Under the pieces are notes generated by a model. That model had not been told where the DNA came from. It searched no databases and saw only the letters and a list, made by a program, of their open reading frames with translations. A stretch of DNA of 64,000 nt from Streptacidiphilus albus JL83 (lineage in GTDB: Bacteria; Actinomycetota; Actinomycetes; Streptomycetales; Streptomycetaceae). Each line of letters begins with the position of its first letter. Position 1 is the first letter of the stretch. Made by a program: the position numbers and the translations under genes. Location: contig NZ_JQML01000001.1 in assembly GCF_000744705.1 (NCBI RefSeq), positions 8,628,017 through 8,692,016 on the forward strand, given 5' to 3'. Below are positions 26,690 to 34,240 of the stretch, piece by piece.

Positions 26690-27979
26690 TCAGCGCTCGG
26701 CGCAGCCGACCCGGCCGGGTTCGCCGCCCGCCTCGGCCGACTGCCCCCGCCCCCGGCGGGCCGGGACGTGACCGGCGACCGGGAGCGTCGGGCGGCCTGC
26801 GCCGCCGCCTCCGCGACGGTCCAGCAGCCCGGCGGCGGCGGCGACCAGCAGGCCGCAGCCGGCCAGGGCGGCGGCGACCGCGTTGGGCGCGGCATAGCCG
26901 AGGCCGGCCGCGATCACCAGGCCACCGAGCCAGGCGCCCAGCGCGTTGGCCACGTTGAAGGCGGCCTGGATCGCGGCCGAGGCGATGTTCGGCGCTCCGT
27001 CGGCCTGGGTGATGATCCGGGTCTGCAGCACCGGCACCAGGGCGAAGGTGGTCGCGGCGAAGACGAACAGGGTGACGGCGGCGGCGATCCGGTTGTGCAG
27101 GGTGAGCAGGAAGACCGCCGCTACGACGCCCTCCAGCACCAGGAAGGTGTAGAGCGAGGGCATCAGCACCCGGTCCGCGAGCCTGGCGCCGAGGTAGTTG
27201 CCGGCCGTCATGCCGAGGCCGAAGACCACCAGCAGCCAGGTGACGCCGCCCGGGGCGAAGCCGGTCACCCGGGTCAACATCGGCACGATGTAGCTGTAGG
27301 TGGTGAACAGCGTCGCTCCGCCGAGGGTCGCGACCAGGAGGGCGAGCCAGACCTGCGGTCGGCCTATCGCCCGCAGTTCGGCGCGCAGGTCGAGTCCGGC
27401 CTCCTGCTGGGACTCCCTGGGCAGGGCCAGCAGCACCGACACCGAGGCGACGGCCCCCACGACACCGACCCCGGCGAAGACCACCCGCCAGCCGAGGTGC
27501 TGGCCGGCCAGGGTGGACAGCGGTACGCCGATCACATTGGCGATGGTGAGTCCGGCGAACATGGACGCCGTCGCCCGGGCGCGCCGGGAGGGCTCGACCA
27601 GCCCGCCGGCCACCACCGCGCCCACGCCGAAGTACGCGCCGTGCGGCAGCCCGGCGAGGAAGCGGGCGGCCAGCAGCCAGTGGTAGCCGGGCGCCACTGC
27701 CGACAGTCCGTTGCCCACGGCGAACGCGCCCATCAGCACGATCAGCGTGGTCCGCCGGGACAGCCTGGTCGAGAGCGCGACCAGGACCGGCGCGCCGACG
27801 ACCACGCCCAGGGCGTAGGCGGAGATCAGATGTCCGGCGGCCGGGATGCTGACCGAGAGGTTGGTGGCGATGCCGGGCAGGATGCCCATCACCGCGAACT
27901 CGCCGGTCCCGATCGCGAAGGCCCCGACGGCCAGCGCCATCAGTGCCGCGCCGGCTCGTGGATGTCGACCGGTGGTCAT
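26690..27979 (-). CDS. MFS transporter, AraJ/PbuE-like DHA1 family
   Basis: Product of 429 residues with twelve hydrophobic segments and the DHA1 features VGAFAIGTGEFAVMGILPGI in TM1, RLSRRTTLIVLMGAFAVGNG in the loop 2-3/TM3 region, and RFLAGLPHGAYFGVGAVVA in TM4-5. Such proteins export sugars, purines or drugs by proton antiport. AGGA lies 5 nt before ATG 27979. It is the last gene of a minus-strand run with a MarR gene upstream, so it is a plausible regulated efflux pump. The C-terminus is long and Gly/Arg-rich. Confidence 0.92.
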   Translation of the reverse strand: MTTGRHPRAGAALMALAVGAFAIGTGEFAVMGILPGIATNLSVSIPAAGHLISAYALGVVVGAPVLVALSTRLSRRTTLIVLMGAFAVGNGLSAVAPGYHWLLAARFLAGLPHGAYFGVGAVVAGGLVEPSRRARATASMFAGLTIANVIGVPLSTLAGQHLGWRVVFAGVGVVGAVASVSVLLALPRESQQEAGLDLRAELRAIGRPQVWLALLVATLGGATLFTTYSYIVPMLTRVTGFAPGGVTWLLVVFGLGMTAGNYLGARLADRVLMPSLYTFLVLEGVVAAVFLLTLHNRIAAAVTLFVFAATTFALVPVLQTRIITQADGAPNIASAAIQAAFNVANALGAWLGGLVIAAGLGYAAPNAVAAALAGCGLLVAAAAGLLDRRGGGGAGRPTLPVAGHVPARRGRGQSAEAGGEPGRVGCAER

Positions 27980-28094
27980 TCCCGTCCTGTTCCGTGGGGT
28001 CGGTGCGCAGCAGACGGACCCTGCGGAGGGGACTCTCCCATGGACGCCACGCCCGCCGGGCCGGGCAGCCCGGCAGCCTGGCGGCATGGGCAAC

Positions 28095-28112
28095 ATAGTA
28101 CTTACGTTCTAT
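28095..28112. promoter_or_regulatory. Imperfect palindrome over the MFS promoter, candidate MarR site
   Basis: ATAGTACTTACGTTCTAT matches its reverse complement at 14 of 18 positions and is strikingly AT-rich for this genome. On the minus strand it contains TACTAT, a good -10 box for the MFS gene. It lies between the MarR gene and the transporter. Confidence 0.55.
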
Positions 28113-28225
28113 AACGCCCATGTTTCCGCGCCCCGATCGGCAGCAGCAGCCGACACCCGGGCTGAGCGGTGCGGCGCGGGACTTCTGACGGGTGGTCGCT
28201 GACCGCTGGGCCGACGGCCCGCCGC

Positions 28226-28732
28226 TCAGTAGGGCAGCAGGCCGCCCAGGCGGCCTTCGAGGACGACCAGCAGTCGGCTCAGCCCCTCCGAGAGCTCGTC
28301 CTGCTGTTTGGCGTCGACCCCGGAGAGGAGGGCCGCCTCGTAGCCGAGCTGTTCCGGCAGCAGTCGGTCGATCAGCTCCAGCCCGGCGTCGCTGAGCGAG
28401 AGGTGGACGACGCGGCGGTCCCGGCCGTCCGGTCGGCGCTCGATCAGCCCCCGTTCGGCGAGCAGCCGCACCCGCTTGGTGATCGCCGCGCCGGAGGCGA
28501 AGGTCTCCCGGGCGAGCTGGCTCGGCGTCAGGTCGCGGTCGACCCGGCGCAGGGTGCCGAGGATGTCGAACTCCGGCCGGGTCAGCCCCGCCGCGATCAG
28601 CGGCGCGTCCGCCGCCTGCTGGAGCAGCGCGGAGCAGCGGTTGAGCCTGCCGATGAGCGCCATCGGGGCGGTGTCGAGATCGGGTCGCAGCTGCTGCCAC
28701 TGGCGGAGTACCGCTGCCACCACGTCTTCCAC
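28226..28732 (-). CDS. MarR-family regulator
   Basis: Product of 168 residues with a winged helix-turn-helix: LTRPEFDILGTLRRVDRDLT, SQLARETFASGAAITKRVRL, and the wing GLIERRPDGRDRRVVHLSLS. MarR proteins are dimeric repressors relieved by phenolic or other small ligands. It starts with GTG (GAGGAGA upstream), 53 nt after the FUSC gene and on the same strand. The MFS transporter follows 246 nt later with its own candidate operator, so it probably represses one or both transporters. Confidence 0.92.
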   Translation of the reverse strand: MEDVVAAVLRQWQQLRPDLDTAPMALIGRLNRCSALLQQAADAPLIAAGLTRPEFDILGTLRRVDRDLTPSQLARETFASGAAITKRVRLLAERGLIERRPDGRDRRVVHLSLSDAGLELIDRLLPEQLGYEAALLSGVDAKQQDELSEGLSRLLVVLEGRLGGLLPY

Positions 28733-28785
28733 GCCGTCTCCTCACGTCCGGCTGCGATCCTACGTGGTCGCCGGGCGTCCGCCGG

Positions 28786-30219
28786 TCAGGCCGCGACGGG
28801 CGGCTGCTCGTCCGCGCGCTCCAGGTGCCGGTGGAGCTCGGCCAGCAGCCGGTGGCCCTGCTGCTCGGCGGCGGAGATCTGCCGGACCGGGAGGGGGCGC
28901 TGCCACCATTCGCCGTCGGCGGTGTCGGTGGCCTCGCGCAGCTCGGCCAGGGCGCCGGACAGCTTTCGCCGGGTCCGGTGCAGCTCGTCGGCCGGGGCCT
29001 GCGCCGGGAGGACGGACGCCGCTTCGGACGCCGCTTCGGGTGTCGGCGCGGGCGTCAGCAGCTTGGCGGCGTGGGCGCCGACCTCGACCGCGGCGGCCAG
29101 GGCGCGCTCCGCGCGGTCGGCCGCGCGCCGGTTGGTGATCAGGAAGCAGCAGGCCAGGCCGACCGCCGCGCCGACGCCGGTGTCCAGCGCCCGGTCGGCG
29201 ATCAGCCGTCCGGCCGGCTGCGCATGGGCGAACTGCGGCATCAGCAGCGACATCTGGGTGACGCAGACGGCGGCCAGCCAGTAGCCCCGGGTGATCGTCG
29301 CCTCCGCCCCGAACTGGAACAGCAGGGTGACCAGGACGAGGGCGAGCGCGCCGGTGCGGGTCAGCGGCAGCAGCGCGGCGAACAGGACGAGCCCGACCAG
29401 GCTGCCGAGCACCCGGTGCAGGGCGCGACTCCAGGTCAGCGTGGTGTTGGCCTGGAAGACGGCGGCGGCGGTGACCACCGCCCAGTAGGGGCGGCCGACC
29501 CCGAGGCCCATGGAGGCCCAGCCGGCCAGGGCGCAGCCGATGGCGACCCGGGCCCCGACCGGCAGCAGCGGCGAGCCGGGACGCAGCGCCTCGCGCAGCG
29601 CGCCGAAGCACGGGGTGAGCGGGCCCGTCGCCCGCGCGGTCGCGGTCCGGGGCGCCGGAGTCCGCGCCCGGAGCAGCAGCGGCGCCATGCAGACCAGCCA
29701 GGCGAAGGCACCGGCCAGCAGCAGCAGGCCCAGGTGGGCCGGTACCTCGACGAGTCGCTGCGGCAGGAAGGCGGAGCTCGCCGCGATGAAGGTGAAGATC
29801 ACGCTTCCGGGCGGGCCGACCCGGGTGGCGTCGCAGACCACCTTCTGCACGGCCGCGAGCAGCGCGGCGACCGCGACCCGGACGGCGGTGGAGTCGGTGG
29901 TGGCGGCGGTGGTGAGCGCGATCCCGGTGCTCGCCGCCATCCCCAGCACCACCCAGCCGAGGGTGCGGGCGCGGACCTCCTGCGGCAGTCGGTGGGCGTA
30001 CAGGGCGCACATCGCGCCGGCGGCCGTGTACGCGGCGAGGTCGAGCCGGCCGAGGGCGAGCAGCAGCAGGTTGGGCACGCCCATGGCGACCAGGATGCTC
30101 AGCGCGGGCCGGTGCCAGCCCGCGAGCGCCCGCTGCGGGCGCAGCACTCCGCGCACCGGCAGGGGGCGGGTCCGGACGGGTCGGGGTGTCTCCTGGAGCA
30201 GGGGTGTCGAGGTCGCCAT
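28786..30219 (-). CDS. FUSC-family membrane protein (aromatic-acid-exporter-like)
   Basis: Product of 477 residues. Two sets of about five transmembrane segments are separated by a cytoplasmic stretch. The second set contains the FUSC motif YWAVVTAAAVFQANTTLTWS, then RVLGSLVGLVLFAALLPL. Family members (YccS, AaeB) export hydroxylated aromatic acids or influence envelope integrity. It is the first transporter in a TetR-FUSC-MarR-MFS run. A palindrome TTTAC-TC-GTAAA (30241-30252) sits 22 nt upstream of the start and may be an operator. Confidence 0.88.
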   Translation of the reverse strand: MATSTPLLQETPRPVRTRPLPVRGVLRPQRALAGWHRPALSILVAMGVPNLLLLALGRLDLAAYTAAGAMCALYAHRLPQEVRARTLGWVVLGMAASTGIALTTAATTDSTAVRVAVAALLAAVQKVVCDATRVGPPGSVIFTFIAASSAFLPQRLVEVPAHLGLLLLAGAFAWLVCMAPLLLRARTPAPRTATARATGPLTPCFGALREALRPGSPLLPVGARVAIGCALAGWASMGLGVGRPYWAVVTAAAVFQANTTLTWSRALHRVLGSLVGLVLFAALLPLTRTGALALVLVTLLFQFGAEATITRGYWLAAVCVTQMSLLMPQFAHAQPAGRLIADRALDTGVGAAVGLACCFLITNRRAADRAERALAAAVEVGAHAAKLLTPAPTPEAASEAASVLPAQAPADELHRTRRKLSGALAELREATDTADGEWWQRPLPVRQISAAEQQGHRLLAELHRHLERADEQPPVAA

Positions 30220-30240
30220 GGAGATAAGCTTAGCAAGTGT

Positions 30241-30252
30241 TTTACTCGTAAA
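30241..30252. promoter_or_regulatory. Small AT-rich palindrome before the FUSC gene
   Basis: TTTAC and GTAAA flank a 2-bp spacer in the AT-rich leader 22 nt from the FUSC start, where a MarR or TetR site would block transcription. Weak evidence on its own. Confidence 0.35.
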
Positions 30253-30279
30253 TGAAAAGCGCGGGACGATCAGGCATGG

Positions 30280-30870
30280 TCACACCGCGTCCTCCGGGTA
30301 GACCGCGTCCAGCAGGTTGCGGACGAAGCGGTCGGGGTCGTCCAGGCCGGCCGCAGTCAGGGTGCTGGTGCCGTCGGCCAGGAGGTTGAGGACGGCGCCG
30401 TGCAGGGCGAGGGTGACGGCGGCGGCCCGCTGCGGGGTGACGGGCAGTCCGGCGGCGCGCTGGGCCAGCTCGAAGCCGGTGAAGTCGGCGGCGGCGATCT
30501 GGTCGAGGATCGCCGACAGCCAGGCCTTGCGGGCCGCCTCGGCCTGCAGCTCCAGATAGGCGAGCATCCGTACCCGGCCCGGCCCGGCGACGTTCGCCAG
30601 CAGCCCCCGGAGCATGGCCACCAGGCCCTCGCGGTCGGTGGGGCCCGAACCGGCGGCCGTGAGCCGCGCCGTGATCTCGCGGTACTGCTCCACGCATCGC
30701 TCGGCCACCGCGCGCAGCAGGGCGTCCCGGGTCGGGAAGTAGTTCTTCGCGGTGCCCGGCGGCACCCCTGCCGCCGCGTCGACGGCCCGGTGCGTCAGGC
30801 CGCGTCCGCCCGTGTCGGCCAGCACCTCGATGGCCGAGTCGCGCAGTAGGTCCCGGCGGTCCTGATTCAC
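30280..30870 (-). CDS. TetR-family regulator
   Basis: Product of 196 residues with a TetR HTH (RDLLRDSAIEVLADTGGRGL, HRAVDAAAGVPPGTAKNYFP) and a helical C-terminal domain. GTG 30870 has GAGGAG 9 nt upstream. It diverges from a FAD monooxygenase across two overlapping operator-like palindromes, the usual layout of a TetR repressor with the enzyme that modifies its inducer. It also precedes the FUSC exporter on the same strand. Confidence 0.92.
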   Translation of the reverse strand: MNQDRRDLLRDSAIEVLADTGGRGLTHRAVDAAAGVPPGTAKNYFPTRDALLRAVAERCVEQYREITARLTAAGSGPTDREGLVAMLRGLLANVAGPGRVRMLAYLELQAEAARKAWLSAILDQIAAADFTGFELAQRAAGLPVTPQRAAAVTLALHGAVLNLLADGTSTLTAAGLDDPDRFVRNLLDAVYPEDAV

Positions 30871-30907
30871 CGTCAGTGCTCCTCGTTCCTCGGGGTCTTG
30901 CTCACAC

Positions 30908-30937
30908 TACCGCAACCGTGGTACCACATCTGTGGTA
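30908..30937. promoter_or_regulatory. Two overlapping TetR operator palindromes
   Basis: TACCACA-TC-TGTGGTA (30922-30937) has perfect 7-bp arms. An abutting copy TACCGCAACCGTGGTA (30908-30923) shares its last two bases and follows the same pattern less perfectly. They lie between the divergent TetR and monooxygenase genes, consistent with cooperative repression of both. Confidence 0.75.
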
Positions 30938-30975
30938 GTTCGATGGCCAACGGGGCAGGACGACTGGGGGACGCA

Positions 30976-32019
30976 ATGACCGGTACTGCGGTTGTGGTCG
31001 GGGCGGGAGTCGGCGGGCTGGCGACGGCGATCGGGCTGCGCCGTGCGGGATGGAAGGTGTCCGTCCTGGAGCGCCGGGCGGAGCTGGAGCGGTACGGCAC
31101 CGCCTTCGGCATCCACCCCACCGCGCAGGACGCCCTTGACCGGCTGGCGGTGGGTGAGGCGTTCCGGCGCCGGGCGGTGCCGTACTGGAGCGCCCGGATT
31201 CGCACCCCGGAGGGGCGGGTGATGGCGAGGCTCCCGCTGGAGCGCATCGAGCGGAAGCACGGCCGCCCCGAACTCCTCGTCTCCCGGCCCCATCTGATCG
31301 ACGCCATGCTCGCGCAGCTGGAGGGCTTCGGGGACGTGTCGCTCGAACTCGGGGAGAACGTGAGCGACGTGGCTGCACTGGTGGCCGGACACGACCTGGT
31401 GGTCGGCGCCGACGGCATCCGCAGTGCGGTGCGGGCCGCGTGCTTCGGTCCGCGCAGCGCCCCACGGCGGGTGGGGACGGTCGCCTGGGTCGGCATCGCG
31501 GACTTCGAGACCGGCGTGTACGGCGAGACCTGGGGCAGGGGCCGGTTCTTCGGCACCACCCCGGTCGAGCCGGGCCGCACCAACTGGTACGCCGTGGTGC
31601 CCGAGGCCACCGGCGCCGCGCAGCTGCGCGGACACTTCGAGGGCTGGCACGAGCCCGTGCCCCGGATCCTCGCCGGGACGGATCCCGCCACCTGGATCCG
31701 CTACGAGATGCGGCACCTGTTCCCCGCGCTGCCGACCTTCGTCCACGGCGGAAAGGTCGCGCTGGTCGGCGACGCGGCGCACGCCATGACCCCCAATCTG
31801 GGACAGGGCGCGTGCACGGCGATCCTGGACGCGGAAGCCCTGAGCCGGACCGTCGCCGAACACGGCCCCGACCAGCTGCCGGCCGCCCTCCGCGCCTACG
31901 ACGCGGAGCGCCGGCGCAGCGCCCAGCGGGTCGCCTTCGGCTCCCGCAACCTGCACCGCTTCATGTCGAGCGAGCACACCGGGCTCCGCAACTCCGTGCT
32001 CCGGCTGCTGCCGAGCTGA
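30976..32019 (+). CDS. FAD-dependent monooxygenase (PHBH-like)
   Basis: Product of 347 residues. The N-terminal dinucleotide-binding motif AVVVGAGVGGLATAIGLRRA, the middle DLVVGADGIRSAVR (DG motif), and the GDAAHAMTPNLGQGACTAIL motif near residue 270 define class A flavin monooxygenases. These hydroxylate aromatic or polyketide substrates using NAD(P)H and O2. GGGGG lies 5 nt before ATG 30976. A divergent TetR and a nearby exporter suggest a detoxification or catabolic unit. Substrate unknown. Confidence 0.93.
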   Translation: MTGTAVVVGAGVGGLATAIGLRRAGWKVSVLERRAELERYGTAFGIHPTAQDALDRLAVGEAFRRRAVPYWSARIRTPEGRVMARLPLERIERKHGRPELLVSRPHLIDAMLAQLEGFGDVSLELGENVSDVAALVAGHDLVVGADGIRSAVRAACFGPRSAPRRVGTVAWVGIADFETGVYGETWGRGRFFGTTPVEPGRTNWYAVVPEATGAAQLRGHFEGWHEPVPRILAGTDPATWIRYEMRHLFPALPTFVHGGKVALVGDAAHAMTPNLGQGACTAILDAEALSRTVAEHGPDQLPAALRAYDAERRRSAQRVAFGSRNLHRFMSSEHTGLRNSVLRLLPS

Positions 32020-32069
32020 CCGACGGTCGGCGGCTGCGCTCTGCCCCCCGCCACGGCGGGGCCCGCCCG

Positions 32070-32106
32070 CGTGCCAGCCGAGCTCGGAACCTGCTCGGCC
32101 GGCACG
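32070..32106. terminator. Bidirectional hairpin after the monooxygenase
   Basis: Arms 32070-32082 and 32094-32106 pair over 13 bp with one mismatch and an 11-nt loop, between the stops of two converging genes. Confidence 0.65.
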
Positions 32107-32124
32107 GGGCGGGGTCCCTCGGGC

Positions 32125-32427
32125 TCAGTTGAAGCGCTGGAGCCAGCCGCTGACGAGGCCGTCCAACCGGTCGGCCCGCAACTGGTAGACGCGTTCGCGT
32201 CCCTGCAGCTTGACCTCGATCAGCCCGGCCTCTTCGAGGAGGCGGAGGTGTCGGCTGGTGGTCTGCCAGGTGTTGGTGAACAGGTTGGCGATGGCGCCCG
32301 AGGTCATCGCGCCGCCGTTGGTGTGGAGCACCAACAGGATCGCCCGGCGGGTCCGATGGGCGAGTGCGCTGAAGACCCGGTCGAGTTCCTCCAGCTCGAC
32401 CAGGCCGCGCATCGGCTTGTCGGTCAC
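32125..32427 (-). CDS. ArsR-family helix-turn-helix regulator
   Basis: Product of 100 residues with a winged HTH: VFSALAHRTRRAILLVLHTN, SGAIANLFTNTWQTTSRHLR, LLEEAGLIEVKLQGRERVYQL. No Cys metal ligands are present, so it is not a metal sensor of the SmtB/ArsR type. Its ATG overlaps the stop of the upstream 114-residue gene (ATGA), so they form a coupled operon. It probably autoregulates through the palindrome over the operon promoter. Confidence 0.92.
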   Translation of the reverse strand: MTDKPMRGLVELEELDRVFSALAHRTRRAILLVLHTNGGAMTSGAIANLFTNTWQTTSRHLRLLEEAGLIEVKLQGRERVYQLRADRLDGLVSGWLQRFN

Positions 32428-32768
32428 TGGTCGAGGGTGACCGGACGGTAGGCCGGGAAGGTGATCCCGACCGGGTCGGTCGGCACGTCCCGGGGTTCGA
32501 CCAGGCGCTTGATGGCCTCCCAGACCGGGATGACGTCGGGGTGCACGTGCGCCGGGTCCACCCCGCCCGGCTCCCAGGTGAGGACCTCCACGTACACCGG
32601 AGGCTCGGAGACGCTGCGGAGGACCAGGGGGCGGTCGTCCGTGACGAATCCCAGTGCGTTCAGCGTGGACCAGTTCCTGGCCAGCACCTGCTCGAACTCC
32701 GCCTCGGCCCCCGGGCGCACGAAGTAGGTGCCGAGGACGGTCTCGCGCTTGTCATTTTCATCAGCCAT
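32424..32768 (-). CDS. Conserved hypothetical, dimeric alpha/beta-barrel-like
   Basis: Product of 114 residues. The pattern VLGTYFVRPGAEAEFEQVLA and then a Trp-rich middle (VYVEVLTWEPGGVDPAHVHP) is consistent with a ferredoxin-like dimeric barrel of the antibiotic-biosynthesis-monooxygenase kind. No residue defines a reaction. It is first in an operon with ArsR. A near-consensus promoter predicts a leaderless mRNA at ATG 32768. Confidence 0.7.
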   Translation of the reverse strand: MADENDKRETVLGTYFVRPGAEAEFEQVLARNWSTLNALGFVTDDRPLVLRSVSEPPVYVEVLTWEPGGVDPAHVHPDVIPVWEAIKRLVEPRDVPTDPVGITFPAYRPVTLDQ

Positions 32769-32771
32769 GTT

Positions 32772-32804
32772 GCTTAGATTAAGCGAGTCTGCTGATATTC
32801 ACAA
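32772..32804 (-). promoter_or_regulatory. Leaderless promoter with embedded ArsR operator
   Basis: On the minus strand TTGTGA (32799-32804) and TAATCT (32776-32781) are 17 bp apart, and the -10 ends 7 nt before ATG 32768. The palindrome GCTTA-GAT-TAAGC (32772-32784) covers the -10 box exactly, the classic position for autorepression by the downstream ArsR. Confidence 0.75.
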
Positions 32805-32832
32805 GCGCTTCCGCCCGCCGCTCCCGGAACGA

Positions 32833-32867
32833 CGAAGGGCCCGACCGCGGTGCGGTCGGGCCCTTCG
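32833..32867. terminator. Perfect 16-bp hairpin terminator of the GH18 gene
   Basis: Arms 32833-32848 and 32852-32867 are perfectly complementary with a 3-nt loop, 30 nt past the minus-strand GH18 stop. Confidence 0.85.
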
Positions 32868-32897
32868 ATCGGTGGTGGGGCGGAGCGCCGAGGACGC

Positions 32898-33973
32898 TCA
32901 GCGCCGGTCGAACGGCTCGAAGTCGTGGCTGAACTGCCAGTCGCTCTGCGCGACGCCGGAGCAGGTGAAGCTCCCGGCCGTGCCGACGCAGCCGCCGTTG
33001 TCCCGCTCCAGCGCCCAGAAGGAGAGTTCGGCGATGCCCTGCCGGGCGGCCCACTTCTCCACGAAGAGCGCGTCGGCGGGGGTGAGCACCTCCGGCGGGC
33101 CGTAGTCGTCGACGCCGATCATCTCGGTGACGCCGAGCATCTGCCAGAGCTGCGCCTGCGACTTGTGCGGGTAGACCGAGTGCAGTTGGCCGAGGACGGC
33201 CTCGGACGCCGTCACGGTGTCCTTGCCCATCTCGTGCGGCAGGCCGTCGTAGTAGTCGAAGGTCATGATGTTGACGATGTCGATCCGGGCGTGGTCGGCC
33301 ACCGCGTTCTGCAGCACGCCGACGCCCTGCGGGGCGTCCAGGCCGGTCATGTTGGTGCTGAGGGTGTAGACGAACTGCACCGTCCGGTGCTGCCGCGCGG
33401 CCCACTGCTCGACCAGGTGGATGGCCTCGTTCCGGCGGTTGATCCCGGCCGGGTCGGTCTCCGAGTTGTCCTCGACGTCGAAGTCGAGCCGGCTGACGCC
33501 GTAGGTGGTGATGACCTGCTCGTAGTCGGCGGCGATCCTGGCGACGTCGGTGCAGCTGTCGGCGATCTCCTCCCCGGCGTGGTCGGCGTTGTAGCCGCCG
33601 AAGGAGGGGACCACGTCGCCGCCCCGCGCGCGGATCTTCGCGATGTCCGCCCCGAAGGTCGACCAGGCGATCGGCATGGAGGCGTTGCCGTTCCAGTCGA
33701 GGTCGCAGGAGCCGGCCGCCGGGGTCTGGATGAACGAAAGGGTGAGGTACTTGTCGCCGGAGGCGGCGGACAGGGCGGCCGGGCCGTTGGCGGTGTTGTC
33801 CTCGAAGTAGGGGGCGAAGATGTGCGCGGGCAGGGGGCGGGGAGCCCGGCCTTGGTGCTGCCCGTGGCTCCCGCCCCGGGCGGCGGCCGGCGCTGCGGAG
33901 GCGGGGCCGCGAAACCGGTGGCGATCAGCGCGGCTGCCGCGCACGCCGTGCCGACCGTACGAACGTTGATCAA
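32898..33973 (-). CDS. GH18 chitinase-like secreted protein, apparent frameshift after the signal peptide
   Basis: The catalytic part (APYFEDNTANG onward) has the GH18 catalytic motif LDFDVEDN, and FDYYDGLPHEMGKD and ELSFWALERDNGG as later strands; it ends in PFDRR. The natural N-terminus is in another frame: TTG 33973 with GGAGGA 6 nt upstream opens a signal peptide (INVRTVGTACAAAALIATGF). The two frames would join as GFAAPASAAPAAA if one base were added in the GGGG run at 33903-33906. Without that the protein lacks export. Either a sequencing or assembly error or a true loss of function. Predicted role: extracellular chitin cleavage; it lacks a lectin module, unlike the other GH18 gene. Confidence 0.75.
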
Positions 33974-34026
33974 CGGTCCTCCAGGCGGCCGGGAGGCCGG
34001 GGAGCCGCCCTCAACCAGCCAGATAA

Positions 34027-34043
34027 TTAGGAAAGGTTACTAA
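34027..34043. promoter_or_regulatory. Imperfect palindrome upstream of the frameshifted GH18 gene
   Basis: TTAGGAAAGGTTACTAA matches its reverse complement at 12 of 17 positions and is AT-rich, 54 nt upstream of the TTG start. Similar TTAGGAAA-type elements precede secreted hydrolase genes in streptomycetes, to my recollection. The regulator is not identified. Confidence 0.45.
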
Positions 34044-34240
34044 CGTGGCCGCGACTCTAGGGCTGCCACCCGGGGGCGTCAAGGGGTGGCGAGGGCCGGG
34101 CAGGGCGGCGCTGACGACATGTCAAGGCGAGCTGTCGCCCGGTGGGGTGGTTCGTGCGGCCCTCGGCGTGTCAGGGCGGACGAATCATCATATTTGCGAC
34201 GTAGGCTCTCCCTGTCCCCGACCATGAAGGAGATCCTCGG

